The translations under genes were made by a program, and so were the position numbers. The notes beneath the pieces were generated by a model. That model did no database searches. It was given only the letters and a program-made list of their open reading frames with translations, and was not told the origin of the DNA. From CAIZQW01 sp942493055 (lineage in GTDB: Bacteria > Verrucomicrobiota > Kiritimatiellia > RFP12 > UBA1067), in contig OW818680.1 in NCBI GenBank assembly GCA_942493055.1, positions 3,720,001 through 3,784,000 on the forward strand: a DNA stretch of 64,000 nucleotides. Direction: 5' to 3'. Below, piece by piece: positions 1-9,600 of the stretch (position 1 is its first letter; every line of letters starts with the position of its first letter).

Positions 1-908
1 ACTTCAAAATGCGGATAGGTCTGGTGCGCAAGGGCATTCAGGCACTCGGTCAGGTAGGGGCTGGGCGCCGGACAGGCGATCACCACGGAAACCGTCATGG
101 GCTTCTCTGGCTTCGGGGCCACCTCGACACTGCCATAGTAACGCAAGACGCGCAGGCGGTAGAAGATGGCCAGGGTGTCCATCATGACCTGTTTCACGTT
201 TGACCAGGAGAGGCACCCCAGTTTTTCGCCAAACTGGAGGTGGATCGGCGCTTCGGCGACCTTGAACCCCTTTGCATGGGCGATGGAGAGGATTTCCAAA
301 TCAAAGGCAAAGGCCTTGACCAGCATGCGGTCAAAGGCCCATTGTAGCGCGTCCCGCCGGAAGAGCTTCATCCCCACCTGCGTGTCGGTGACCGGCAACC
401 CGACCAACAGACGGACAATCGAGAAGTAGACGCTACTTGCCAAGCGGCGGTGCCAGGGATAGTCAACGACCGAATCCGGATGCCGCTTAGAACCAATGAC
501 GATCGCCGCCTCTTCCCGCTTCATGACGTCAAAGAAGACGGAAATTTTAGAGGGCGAAAGATCAAGGTCCCCGTCGAGCAGTAAGATATACGAGCCGCGT
601 GAGGCGGCAAACCCTCTGCGAAGCGCATTGCCCTTGCCGGCATTGACCTTGATAAAGACGGGCGTGACCTCGTGGGGATGGCGCTCCGCCTCCTGCTGGA
701 TAGCAGCGGCTGTGGCGTCTGGACTGCCGTCATCCACAGGGACGACCTCAAAAGGAATATGCCCCCGGAGCACGCCGCAGACGGCCTCGATATTTTCGGC
801 AATGACCTTTTCCAGCCCGTATGCGGGCATGATGATGCTCAAGCACCCTGAAGGACCGAGGCAGGCATTTGCGGCATCCCAAATTTTTTTGTCGTTTTCT
901 GTGGTCAT
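1..908 (-). CDS. Tandem family 2 glycosyltransferase (3' end beyond window)
   Basis: About 302 residues are visible from an ATG at 908, and the frame is still open at the window edge. The first GT-A domain covers roughly residues 20-235, with the nucleotide-sugar motif VDDGSPDAT near residue 58 and the DGDLDLSP acidic motif. The following segment resembles the DPM1/GtrB-type group (VGSKRHPDS-like stretch, then TDTQVGMKLFRR), which transfers sugars to polyprenyl phosphates. Near residue 273 a second GT2 start appears (VSVVIACPAP), so the full protein probably carries two GT2 domains. It likely acts at the inner membrane in glycan or exopolysaccharide assembly; the acceptor cannot be inferred. 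It is divergent from the LysM lipoprotein gene, with about 120 bp between the two starts. Confidence 0.82.
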   Translation of the reverse strand, partial: MTTENDKKIWDAANACLGPSGCLSIIMPAYGLEKVIAENIEAVCGVLRGHIPFEVVPVDDGSPDATAAAIQQEAERHPHEVTPVFIKVNAGKGNALRRGFAASRGSYILLLDGDLDLSPSKISVFFDVMKREEAAIVIGSKRHPDSVVDYPWHRRLASSVYFSIVRLLVGLPVTDTQVGMKLFRRDALQWAFDRMLVKAFAFDLEILSIAHAKGFKVAEAPIHLQFGEKLGCLSWSNVKQVMMDTLAIFYRLRVLRYYGSVEVAPKPEKPMTVSVVIACPAPSPYLTECLNALAHQTYPHFE

Positions 909-1036
909 TTGTCCGCCAGAGAAGTAAAATAGATGTTTTCTTTTAACTCTCAGAAGAAAACAGGTTAAATGATATTCGAGTTGGGGGAATAAACCAATCG
1001 AAAAATGACTGGAATGGTCTTTTTTTAAGGATGCTT

Positions 1037-2071
1037 ATGATGCGATGTGTTGCTCTGATTTTCTGTGGACTCTCTCTCTCGCTGCTCGTGGGGTGCTCCA
1101 AGACGGATGTTTCAGCCGATGAAGCCAAGGAACGTAATTCGTCGCTCTCACGTCGCGCACGCTCGGCGGAACAGACAGGGGACTTAAAAGAGGCTGTCCG
1201 TTTGTATCGCACGATGCTCGTCGAAGAACCCCACGCCTATTCGGTCCACTTCCATCTGGCGAACTTGCTGCAGGACCATGAAGAGGATTACATCAGCGCG
1301 CTCTATCACTACAAACAGTATCTCTCCCTGCGTCCGGACACGGAGAAGACCGCGCTTGTCCAGGATCGGATCCGGGTCACCGAGCAATTGCTGGCGCCAC
1401 AACTGTTGCGCAAGCTCGGAGATTCCGTCCAGGGCTTGTCACAAGCCCACCTGCTGAAGGAAAATGACACCTTGAAGCGCCAGATCACGAAGCTTGAAGG
1501 GGAGAAGTCGGTGTTGAGCGAAGCAAAGGATCGCGCGGAAAAAAATGCTACGGCCGCTCAACTTGAAACAGATCGTCTGCGGGAGATCCTGAATAAAATC
1601 CGCTCGGCTGAAAAAGCTGAAAAGGATGCCAATACCGCCTCTGTCATAGCAGAGCGAGAACGCGCGGCAAATAACACGAAGACGCGCGATGCCAAGAGTT
1701 TGCGCGAGTTGCGTCAGGAAGCGGAAGAGGTCGCCTCCGAGGCTGCCAAGCAAACCGGAACAACGCCCGCAGAGGAGTCAGCGAGCGATGTACTCAAAAA
1801 AGTGCAGCAGAAGCTGGATGAAGCACCTGTCACGACAGTGACCCATACGACAGACGCAAAGACAGATTCACACACGACAGCGAAAGAGAAGAAGGGCAAG
1901 CCCGCCACAGAGCCCCGCACCTATACGGTTCAGTCAGGCGATACGCTCTTCAAGGTGGCAGAAAAATTTTATGGCGATGCAACGCATTGGAAAAAAATCC
2001 GCGATGCAAATCGGGCGAACATTGATCCGGATGGACGTATCCGTGTCGGCCAGGTCATCGTCGTTCCTTGA
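1037..2071 (+). CDS. LysM-domain lipoprotein with TPR-like and coiled-coil regions
   Basis: Exported lipoprotein of about 344 residues. The signal peptide ends in the lipobox LLVGC, placing the mature protein in an outer or inner membrane facing the periplasm. Residues about 35-120 look like TPR-type helical pairs (EAVRLYRTMLVEEPH). They are followed by a long charged coiled coil of Lys, Glu and Ala (about 125-230), a Thr-rich linker, and a C-terminal LysM module (TYTVQSGDTLFKVAEKFYG) that would bind peptidoglycan. AAGGA at 1027-1031 lies too close to the ATG at 1031, so ATG 1037 (or 1040) is the better start. It heads a cluster with a small membrane protein and a second LysM lipoprotein, suggesting a cell-envelope role such as tethering or division. 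The exact function is unknown. Confidence 0.85.
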   Translation: MMRCVALIFCGLSLSLLVGCSKTDVSADEAKERNSSLSRRARSAEQTGDLKEAVRLYRTMLVEEPHAYSVHFHLANLLQDHEEDYISALYHYKQYLSLRPDTEKTALVQDRIRVTEQLLAPQLLRKLGDSVQGLSQAHLLKENDTLKRQITKLEGEKSVLSEAKDRAEKNATAAQLETDRLREILNKIRSAEKAEKDANTASVIAERERAANNTKTRDAKSLRELRQEAEEVASEAAKQTGTTPAEESASDVLKKVQQKLDEAPVTTVTHTTDAKTDSHTTAKEKKGKPATEPRTYTVQSGDTLFKVAEKFYGDATHWKKIRDANRANIDPDGRIRVGQVIVVP

Positions 2072-2080
2072 GGTCGCGAG

Positions 2081-2392
2081 ATGAGTACAAGTCGTAAACG
2101 ATTTTTAAAAGAATCAAACCCCAGTGTCTTTGTGGGCGGCGGACGAACGCCGCACACGTTCCGCTTGGATGTGCGCGAAGATGAATCCGGACGGCGGGAG
2201 TATTTCAGCAGGCGTTTCAAACCGATGTTTGCACGCCAGAAACTCTTCCACTACATCTCAGCAGGCGGCATGAAGCAGTTGCGGCGGACCTCGGCCGATG
2301 ATCTCGCGGAAGCGCGGATGCAGGCCTTTTTGGCGTGCGCGGCAATGGGTCTCGCCGCGTGGATATTTTTCTATTTTTTACCCTCACTATAA
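2081..2392 (+). CDS. Small basic protein with C-terminal membrane segment
   Basis: Protein of 103 residues with no recognised family. The N-terminal 80 residues are hydrophilic and rich in Arg and Lys; residues about 84-103 form one hydrophobic helix (AAMGLAAWIFFYFLPSL), suggesting a tail-anchored inner-membrane protein. A GAGG ribosome-binding site lies about 7 bases upstream of the ATG. It sits 9 bases after the first LysM lipoprotein gene and 15 bases before the second, so the three are probably co-transcribed and act together at the envelope. Confidence 0.7.
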   Translation: MSTSRKRFLKESNPSVFVGGGRTPHTFRLDVREDESGRREYFSRRFKPMFARQKLFHYISAGGMKQLRRTSADDLAEARMQAFLACAAMGLAAWIFFYFLPSL

Positions 2393-2407
2393 GGAGCGAA
2401 AAGTCAT

Positions 2408-2995
2408 ATGATGAAACAGTGGATGAGTTGTATGTGTGCAGTCGGCGGGCTTGCATTGTTCTCGGGCTGTCAACATTTTGATGGTACACCCTTTGAACGC
2501 AAACCGGATCCGAAGGTGACGAAACTCGCGATCTCGACGCAGCAGACGAACAATGAAGTGCGCCATCTCGCAGAACAGATGGCGGAAATGAACCGCAACC
2601 AAATCGAGTTGGATCTCCGGTTGCAACGCGTGGAATCCAGAGTCAACTCCGCGTCATCCGCAGAAGAGATCGCCGCGCTCAAACGGGATATCGCCCTGCT
2701 CCGCTCAGAGCGCGACACACTCAAGAAGGAGATCACCGATGACCTTGTGGCGCGCATCGACAAGGTCGTTTCCCGCTCAGGGGCCTCCACGACTTCTACG
2801 CGCCAACCTACCACGACCACCACAACAACTTCGTCGCGTGCGAAGACCGGCTATAATCACACGGTCGAAAAGGGGCAGACGCTCTCGGAAATCGCGCGCG
2901 GCTACGGCAAGAGCCTTGACGTGATCATGAAGGCGAATAATCTGAAGACTGCCAACACGATTCGCCCCGGGCAAATCCTCTTCATACCGGATTGA
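2408..2995 (+). CDS. Short LysM-domain lipoprotein
   Basis: Lipoprotein of 195 residues. The signal peptide ends with the lipobox LFSGC. Residues about 40-120 form a charged coiled coil (EVRHLAEQMAEMNRNQIELD), followed by a Thr-rich linker. A C-terminal LysM module (NHTVEKGQTLSEIARGYGKS ending ILFIPD) should bind peptidoglycan. AAGGAG lies 11 bases before the ATG. The layout (lipobox, coiled coil, LysM) repeats that of the larger lipoprotein just upstream, so the two may be paralogous or partner envelope proteins. Cell-wall binding is inferred from the family; no catalytic domain is seen. Confidence 0.84.
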   Translation: MMKQWMSCMCAVGGLALFSGCQHFDGTPFERKPDPKVTKLAISTQQTNNEVRHLAEQMAEMNRNQIELDLRLQRVESRVNSASSAEEIAALKRDIALLRSERDTLKKEITDDLVARIDKVVSRSGASTTSTRQPTTTTTTTSSRAKTGYNHTVEKGQTLSEIARGYGKSLDVIMKANNLKTANTIRPGQILFIPD

Positions 2996-3011
2996 TAACA
3001 GGAGAAAAAAA

Positions 3012-3986
3012 ATGAATTTTCCAGAAATACGTTTGCGTCGCCTGCGCAGGACACCGGCCATCCGCCGGATGTTTGACCAGCCCTTCCCCGCTGCTTCAAA
3101 GTTTGTCTGGCCGCTCTTTGTTGTCGAGGGACAGAAACGGCGCGAAGCGATCTCCGCTATGCCGGGCCAGTTCCGGCTGAGTACGGATGAACTGCTGCAC
3201 GAGCTCGAACCCGCAGCGAAGCAGGGTATCGGCGGCGTGCTGCTCTTTGGCCAGACCGAAGGCGTGAAAGATAAGGCTGGCTCTGGCGCGTTTGACGCGA
3301 AGGGCGCCGTGCAGCGTGCAATCCCCTTGATTAAACGCGCCTTCCCCAATCTGGTGGTGATGACCGATGTCTGCCTGTGTGCCTATACGGACCATGGACA
3401 CTGCGGACCTCTGGACAGCCACGGGCACGTGGATAATGATGCGTCGTGCGAACTCCTGGCGCGTGTGGCGTTGTCCCACGCAGCCGCAGGCGCAGATGTC
3501 GTGGCCCCGAGCGCGATGATGGACGGACAGATCCTCGCGATCCGCAAAGCGCTCATGGAGAATGATTTCAAAGATACGCTGCTCATGGCCTACTCCACCA
3601 AGTTTGCCTCCTCGATGTACGGGCCGTTCCGCGAGGCTGAAAATTCAGCGCCCTCCGCAGGCGACCGCAAGGGCTATCAGGCCTCGTATGCGAATCCCCG
3701 TGCCGCACTTCGCGAGTCGGAGTTCGATGAGGCCGAAGGCGCAGACATCCTCATGATCAAGCCGACCCTCTTTTATCTGGATCTGCTGGCGCAAATCCGT
3801 GAGCGGACAGATCTGCCGGTGGCGGCCTACAATGTGAGCGGCGAGTACAGCATGATCCATGCAGCCGCGGAACGCGGCTGGGGCGACCTTCGCGCCATGG
3901 CGCGCGAATCGCTCATGGCCATTGATCGCGCAGGCGCGGATCTCATCCTCTCCTATTGGGCCCCCTTCTATCAGGAGCTTGCATGA
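3012..3986 (+). CDS. hemB: Delta-aminolevulinic acid dehydratase (porphobilinogen synthase)
   Basis: Condenses two 5-aminolevulinate molecules into porphobilinogen, an early cytoplasmic step of haem and tetrapyrrole synthesis. The 324-residue length is normal for the family. The two Schiff-base lysines are visible: K197 in YSTKFASSMYGPFREA and K250 in MIKPTLFYLD. The segment DVCLCAYTDHGHCG has cysteines at 121, 123 and 131, the ligand set of the zinc-dependent type rather than the Asp-rich magnesium type. An AGGAG site precedes the ATG. The stop overlaps the asnS start (ATGA), so hemB and asnS are translationally coupled. Confidence 0.96.
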   Translation: MNFPEIRLRRLRRTPAIRRMFDQPFPAASKFVWPLFVVEGQKRREAISAMPGQFRLSTDELLHELEPAAKQGIGGVLLFGQTEGVKDKAGSGAFDAKGAVQRAIPLIKRAFPNLVVMTDVCLCAYTDHGHCGPLDSHGHVDNDASCELLARVALSHAAAGADVVAPSAMMDGQILAIRKALMENDFKDTLLMAYSTKFASSMYGPFREAENSAPSAGDRKGYQASYANPRAALRESEFDEAEGADILMIKPTLFYLDLLAQIRERTDLPVAAYNVSGEYSMIHAAAERGWGDLRAMARESLMAIDRAGADLILSYWAPFYQELA

Positions 3987-5374
3987 AAACGCGAATTAAG
4001 GCGCTGCTCGCTGCGACGTGTCGTGATGTGCCTGTCCAGGTGGCGGGGTGGGTTCGGACACGCCGCGATTCAAAGGGCGGCTTCTCGTTCATCGAATTAA
4101 ATGATGGATCCTGCTTGGCCAACCTTCAAATTATCGCGCCGGCCACGCTGGAGAACTACGAGCGCGACATTGTGAAGTTGCATCCGGGTGCATCCATCTC
4201 TGTCGAAGGAATGCTCGTGGCCTCCAGCGGCAGCGGTCAAAGCGTGGAAGTGAAGGCGGAAAAAATAACGGTGTATGGTTTTTCCGATCCGCTCGACTAT
4301 CCGCTCGGAAAACAGAAGATCAACTTTGACCGCCTGCGCGAACTTCCGCATCTGCGTGCGCGCACGAACACGTTCGGTGCCATCGCACGCGTACGCGATG
4401 TGCTGGCGTATGAGTTGCACCGCTTCTTCCATGAACGCGGCTTCTTCTATGTGCATACCCCCATTATCACCGCGAACGATTGCGAAGGTGCAGGGGCGAT
4501 GTTCCAGGTGACCACACTCGATCCGCACAAGCTCCCCTTGAATCCCGAGGGTCAGGTCGATTATTCACAGGATTTCTTCGGCGCAAAAACATCGTTGACC
4601 GTGAGCGGTCAGCTCGAAGGCGAGTCGTATGCCTGCGCCATGGGCGACATCTATACCTTCGGTCCCACCTTCCGGGCTGAGAATTCAAACACGCGGCGCC
4701 ATCTCTCGGAGTTCTGGATGCTGGAGCCGGAGATGGCCTTTGCCGACTTGAACGATGATGCGCTGCTGGCGGAAGCCTTTTTAAGGCACGTCTTCAAAGC
4801 GGTCCTTGAACAATGCGGTGCGGACTTAAACTTTTTCGATCAGCGCGTATTGCCCGGAGTCGTGGCGCGCCTGGAACGTCTTGTGGAGGCGCCCTTCGGA
4901 CGCGTGACCTATACCGAGGCGATCCGCCTCCTGGAGACCTCCGGCACGACCTTTGAGTTTCCTGTGAAGTGGGGCATGGACTTGCAGTCCGAACATGAAC
5001 GTTTCCTGGCGGAGGAGATCTTCAAGGGGCCCGTTGTCGTGACGGATTATCCTGCGGAGATCAAAGCCTTTTATATGCGTCGCAATGGGGATGGTAAGAC
5101 GGTCGCTGCGATGGATGTGCTGTTGCCGGAGGTCGGGGAAATCATCGGCGGCAGCCAACGTGAGGAGCGGCTGGAGGTGCTGGAAAGCGTGCTGACGAAA
5201 GCAGGCTTCGATCCAGCGGAATATCGTCAGTATCTGGACTTGCGCCGCTATGGAAGCGTGCCGCATGCAGGGTTCGGATTGGGCTTTGAACGCCTCGTCC
5301 AGTTCTGCACCGGCATGCACAATATACGCGACGTGATCCCGTATCCGCGTGCGCCAGGTTGCATGAGGGTTTAG
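3983..5374 (+). CDS. asnS: Asparaginyl-tRNA synthetase
   Basis: Charges tRNA-Asn with asparagine using ATP; cytoplasmic class IIb synthetase of 463 residues. An N-terminal OB-fold anticodon-binding domain (residues about 15-105, VQVAGWVRTRRDSKGG) precedes the class II core. Motif 2 is FRAENSNTRRHLSEFWMLEP and motif 3 is GFGLGFERLVQFCTGMHNIR, the latter ending in RDVIPYPR. The Asn-rich motif 2 separates it from aspartyl-tRNA synthetase. The frame opens upstream at 3956, but ATG 3983 has AGGAG at the right distance and overlaps the hemB stop by four bases, so it is the preferred start. A direct AsnRS argues that asparagine is attached without needing the amidation route, though both can coexist. 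Confidence 0.96.
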   Translation: MKTRIKALLAATCRDVPVQVAGWVRTRRDSKGGFSFIELNDGSCLANLQIIAPATLENYERDIVKLHPGASISVEGMLVASSGSGQSVEVKAEKITVYGFSDPLDYPLGKQKINFDRLRELPHLRARTNTFGAIARVRDVLAYELHRFFHERGFFYVHTPIITANDCEGAGAMFQVTTLDPHKLPLNPEGQVDYSQDFFGAKTSLTVSGQLEGESYACAMGDIYTFGPTFRAENSNTRRHLSEFWMLEPEMAFADLNDDALLAEAFLRHVFKAVLEQCGADLNFFDQRVLPGVVARLERLVEAPFGRVTYTEAIRLLETSGTTFEFPVKWGMDLQSEHERFLAEEIFKGPVVVTDYPAEIKAFYMRRNGDGKTVAAMDVLLPEVGEIIGGSQREERLEVLESVLTKAGFDPAEYRQYLDLRRYGSVPHAGFGLGFERLVQFCTGMHNIRDVIPYPRAPGCMRV

Positions 5375-5557
5375 TAGTTCTAAAGTTCTAAAGTTCGAGA
5401 GTTCTAAAGTTATTGCCAGAGTCCAGCGTCCAAGACCTTTTCAACTTTAGCACTTTAGCATTTTAGAACTTTAGAACTGATCCTGGGTCCCGTAGTACCG
5501 AAAGTACCCAAGTGACCCAGAAGCCGTATCTCGAAAGTGACCAGAAGGGGGAATTGA
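5375..5557. repeat. TTTAGAAC word repeats in inverted arrangement
   Basis: This spacer between asnS and the efflux adaptor gene holds TTCTAAAGT units at about 5378-5412 and the complementary ACTTTAGAA units at about 5443-5477. The two arms could fold into a long imperfect hairpin around a 30-base loop and may end the asnS transcript. The same words recur at many intergenic sites in the window. A second small dyad follows (GGGTCCC ... GTGACCC area, 5485-5518). Confidence 0.7.
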
Positions 5558-6622
5558 ATGAAGTGGCTTAAATGGATTCTTGAAATTGTGATTGGCGTGG
5601 GCTTGCTCGTCTGGTCTGTCCGACTGGTGATGACAACAGAGCCCACACGCATCGCCACAAAGAAGCGCGATGGCACTGCACCGCTTGTCGTTGTGAAGCC
5701 TGTCGAAAAGATGAAGATCGAGGATACGCTGGTCTGCTTAGGAACGGTTGCGGCACGGGAGTCCGTGGATATCTCAGCACAGGTCACAGAAAAAATAACA
5801 GCGCTTCATTTTGACCATGGCCAGCGCGTGAAGAAGGGCGACCTGCTCGTTGAGCTGCAGTCGGCACAGGAGCAGGCCGCCATCAGCGTCACAGAGCTGG
5901 CCATCGCGGAACATCAGCGCGAAGAGGAGCGCCTGGCGTGGCTGCTCAAGGAGGATGCGATTCCGCAAAAGGAGCTGGATGACCGCCGGACGCGTCTGGC
6001 TGTTGCGAAGGCAGAGAAGATAAAGGCAGAGGCGGATTGCGCGGACCGAAAAATTGCCGCTCCGTTTTCCGGTGTGGTGGGATTGCGTTTGGTGAGTCTG
6101 GGCGACCTGGTGACACCCGGCACAAAGATCACCACGCTCGATGATATCGAGCAGGTCTATGTCGACTTCCCGGTGCCTGAGAAGTATACCTCGAAAATCA
6201 AAGCAGGGATGGTTTTTATAGCTTCGAATGTCGCCTACCCGGGCGTCTCTTTTGAAGGCACCATCCGGATGGTCGAGCCCCGTATCCATGAGCAGACGCG
6301 GAGTGCGCAAGTCCGTGGCGTCATCGATAACAAGGAGCTGCGCCTGCTTCCGGGCATGCTCTTGTCGCTGACCCTGAACATGGGCGTTGAAGAGTGTCAG
6401 AGCGTCCCGGAGGAGTCGCTGACAAGCCTGGGCGAGAAACAGCATGTCTTTGTCTATGTGCCGGAGCAGAAGAAGGTCTTCCGCAAAGAGGTGCTGGTCG
6501 GGCGGCGTTCAAACGGCCGTGTCGAGGTGCTCTCTGGCTTGGAGGCCCAGGCCTCGGTCGTGACGGAAGGGGTCGCTAAAATCTCTGACGGACAGCCTGT
6601 TGTGGTCGAGGAGCGCAAATGA
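5558..6622 (+). CDS. RND efflux periplasmic adaptor (membrane fusion protein)
   Basis: Protein of 354 residues linking an inner-membrane RND pump to an outer-membrane channel. An N-terminal hydrophobic anchor (residues 5-25) is followed by the biotinyl-lipoyl-like segment VAARESVDISAQVTEKI, a helical hairpin (about 105-150, rich in Ala, Glu and Arg), and the return strand KIAAPFSGVVGLRLVSLGDL typical of HlyD/AcrA-family adaptors. Beta-barrel and membrane-proximal domains follow. No lipobox is visible, so it is probably held by the N-terminal helix. An AAGGGGG site lies 7 bases upstream of the ATG. Its stop overlaps the transporter start (ATGA), giving the usual adaptor-pump-channel operon. 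The substrate is unknown. Confidence 0.93.
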   Translation: MKWLKWILEIVIGVGLLVWSVRLVMTTEPTRIATKKRDGTAPLVVVKPVEKMKIEDTLVCLGTVAARESVDISAQVTEKITALHFDHGQRVKKGDLLVELQSAQEQAAISVTELAIAEHQREEERLAWLLKEDAIPQKELDDRRTRLAVAKAEKIKAEADCADRKIAAPFSGVVGLRLVSLGDLVTPGTKITTLDDIEQVYVDFPVPEKYTSKIKAGMVFIASNVAYPGVSFEGTIRMVEPRIHEQTRSAQVRGVIDNKELRLLPGMLLSLTLNMGVEECQSVPEESLTSLGEKQHVFVYVPEQKKVFRKEVLVGRRSNGRVEVLSGLEAQASVVTEGVAKISDGQPVVVEERK

Positions 6623-9600
6623 ACATTTGCAGATTCTCCATTGTCCGCCCCGTCGCCACCATCGTGCTGATGTTGATCCTGATGGTCTTTGGCGGTATCT
6701 CGCTTCAGCGCCTGACGGTGCGCGAATATCCGGACATCGAAATCCCGGCCGTTTCTGTCCGCACCTCCTATCCCGGTGCGAGCGCCGTCGTGATTGAGAG
6801 CAAGATCACCCAGATGGTCGAGGACACCATCGCAGGCATTGATGGCATCGTGATGGTTGAATCCGAGAGCAGCGACGGCGAATCGCGTGTGACCGTGGAG
6901 TTCGCCATCTCGCGCGACATCGATGATGCGGCGAACGATGTGCGTGACCGCGTGTCACGCATCATGGGCGCTCTTCCGGAAGAGGCGGATGCCCCTGTGA
7001 TTTCCAAGGTGGATGTCACCATGATGCCGACCATCATCGTGGGCGCGACGAGCACCACGATGAGCCGCATGGAACTTTCCGACTATACGGACCGTTATTA
7101 CACGGACCGCTTCTCAGTGATCGATGGCGTTGCAAATGTGCGCATTTTCGGCGAGCAGCGACAAGCCATGCGGATCTGGTTGAAGCCAGAGGCCATGGCC
7201 GCGCGTAATATCACCTTCGAAGATGTCGAAGCCGCCTTGCTGACAGAGAATGTCGAATCTCCCGCAGGCCGTATCGAATCCACGACGCGCGAATTCACGG
7301 TGCGCGTGTCGCGTCCCTATTCGACTGCGGAGGAGTTCAGCCGCCTCGTCATTAAGCGCCGCGCCAATGGCGACTTGATTCGGATGCAGGACATTGCCGA
7401 TGTCCGCCTGGAACCGCGACAGGTCCGCTCCTCCTTCTCGTACTATGGCAAGGATATGTCCGGAATTGGCGGTACAGCCATCGGCCTTGGACTCTATAAG
7501 CACTCCAAGGGAAATGCGCTGATCATCTCCAAAGCGGCGACGAAACTGGTGGAGGAGCTGAACAAGACCGCGCCTGCGGGCATGAATCTCTTTATCCGGC
7601 GTGACGAAGCCCTGTTCATCAACGAGTCCATCAAGGAGGTCAAGAGTTCGCTTCTGGTCTCCTCGGTCTTGGTGATCGCCATCCTCTTCCTCTTCCTGGG
7701 CAATCTGCGCGCCGCGCTGATCCCGTCGATCACAGTGCCCATCTCCCTGGTCTGCTCGTATATCGTGCTCTATGCCTGCGGCTACAGCTTGAACATCCTG
7801 ACCTTGCTCGCCTTGGTGCTGGCGATCGGCATGGTGGTCGACGATGCCATTGTGGTGCTGGAGAATGTGCATCGCCGGATCAAGGAGGGCGAAACGCCCA
7901 TGGTGGCTGCCGCACGGGGCTCAAACCAGGTGCTGATCGCGGTGATTGCCACGACCGCTGTCTTGCTGGCCGTCTTCCTTCCGATTCTCCTGTGGGAAGG
8001 CAAGGCCGGCAAAATGTTTACAGAGTTCGCGGTGGCGATGAGCGCGGCCGTCTGCTTCTCGAGCCTGGTGGCGTTGACGCTCACGCCGTTGCTCTGCGCG
8101 CGCTTGTTGAAGAGCCATGAGGAGGTCTCCCTCGTCGGCATGGGTGTGGATTGGTGCATGGGCCACTTGGAACGGGGCTACCGCGCCTTCCTGGGAATGA
8201 TCACCAAACTCAAAATTTTTACAACGCTCCTTTTCGCGACAATCTGTGTCTTTGTCGTCTGGGGCTGGAAGATCATTCCGACGGAGTTTGAACCGCTGGA
8301 GGATCGAGGCTTCTTCTTTGTCATGATGCAGGCTCCGGAGGGGACAGGCTTCTATGCGATGAACAAACTGGTCGACCAGTTCATCCCCGCGTCGATGGCG
8401 TCCTTTGAGGACCATGAACTGAAATGGGGTCTGCTCCTCCTTCCTGGGCATTTCGGAAGTGACGGGGCTGTCAATACGGCGCGACTCATCCTCGACTTTA
8501 CGCCCTGGCGGGAGCGCTCGCGCACCAGCATGGAGGTCTTGAATCAGACGCGTCCGCTGCTCGCGAAGATCCCCGGCGCGCGCGCCCTACCCTCCTTGCC
8601 GACCGGCATCAGCACGCGCGGCATGCCGGTGCAGTTCGTGATCGGCGGGCCGGACTACAAGGAGCTGCTGGTCTGGCGCGACACCTTGATGCAGAAGGTG
8701 AAGGGCTATCCGGGCTTCCTGGATGTCGACTACGACTACAAGGAGACGACTCCGCAAATCCATGTCCAGATCAACAAGGACCGCGCAGCGGAATTGGGCG
8801 TTTCGACCAAATCCATCGGGGGCGCCTTGGAGACGCTCCTGGGCTCCAAGCGCATCACGACCTTTGTCGACCGGGGGCAGGAGTACGATGTCATGCTGCA
8901 AGCGGCCTTGAATAATCGCGGCTCACTGGCGGACCTGCGTAATATCTATGTGCGCTCGGCTACGCAGCAGGAGCCCATCCCGCTCGACAACCTGGTGACG
9001 GTCAAGGAGGTCGGCGATGCCGCTACGCTCAACCGCTTCAATCGCATGCGCTCCATTACCTTGACCGGAAACGTGGCCGCAGGTTACAGCCTGGGACAGG
9101 TCCTTGATTTTCTGGAGAAGACCGTGCGTACCGAATTGCCCCCTGAAGTGCAGATCGGGTATAAAGGGCAGTCCAAGGACTTTAAAGAGGCCTCAGGCTC
9201 CATGGCCCTCATCTTCGGCCTGGCGCTGCTGATCGCCTATCTGACACTCGCTGCCCAGTTTGAAAGCTTTATCAGTCCCTTTGTGGTGATGCTGACCGTC
9301 CCCCTCGGCATGATCGGCGCGCTCGCCGGACTCTGGTATACCGGCGCGACCATGAATATCTACAGCCAGATCGGTGTGATCATGCTGATCGGCCTCGCCG
9401 CGAAGAACGGAATTTTGATTGTTGAATTCGCCAACCAGTTGCGCGACGACGGTATGGAGTTTGAGAAGGCGCTGATCAATGCGGCCAGCATGCGCCTGCG
9501 CCCGATCCTGATGACGGGCATCTCGACCGTGGTCGGCGCGATCCCGCTGCTGCTGGCCAGCGGCGCAGGCGCCATGAGCCGCCGCTGCCTCGGCGCGGTG

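Noticed and set aside
7114..7872. Long minus-strand ORF of 252 codons within the RND pump gene
   Set aside because: The plus strand is a complete RND transporter; the antisense frame is His/Arg/Gln-rich shadow sequence.
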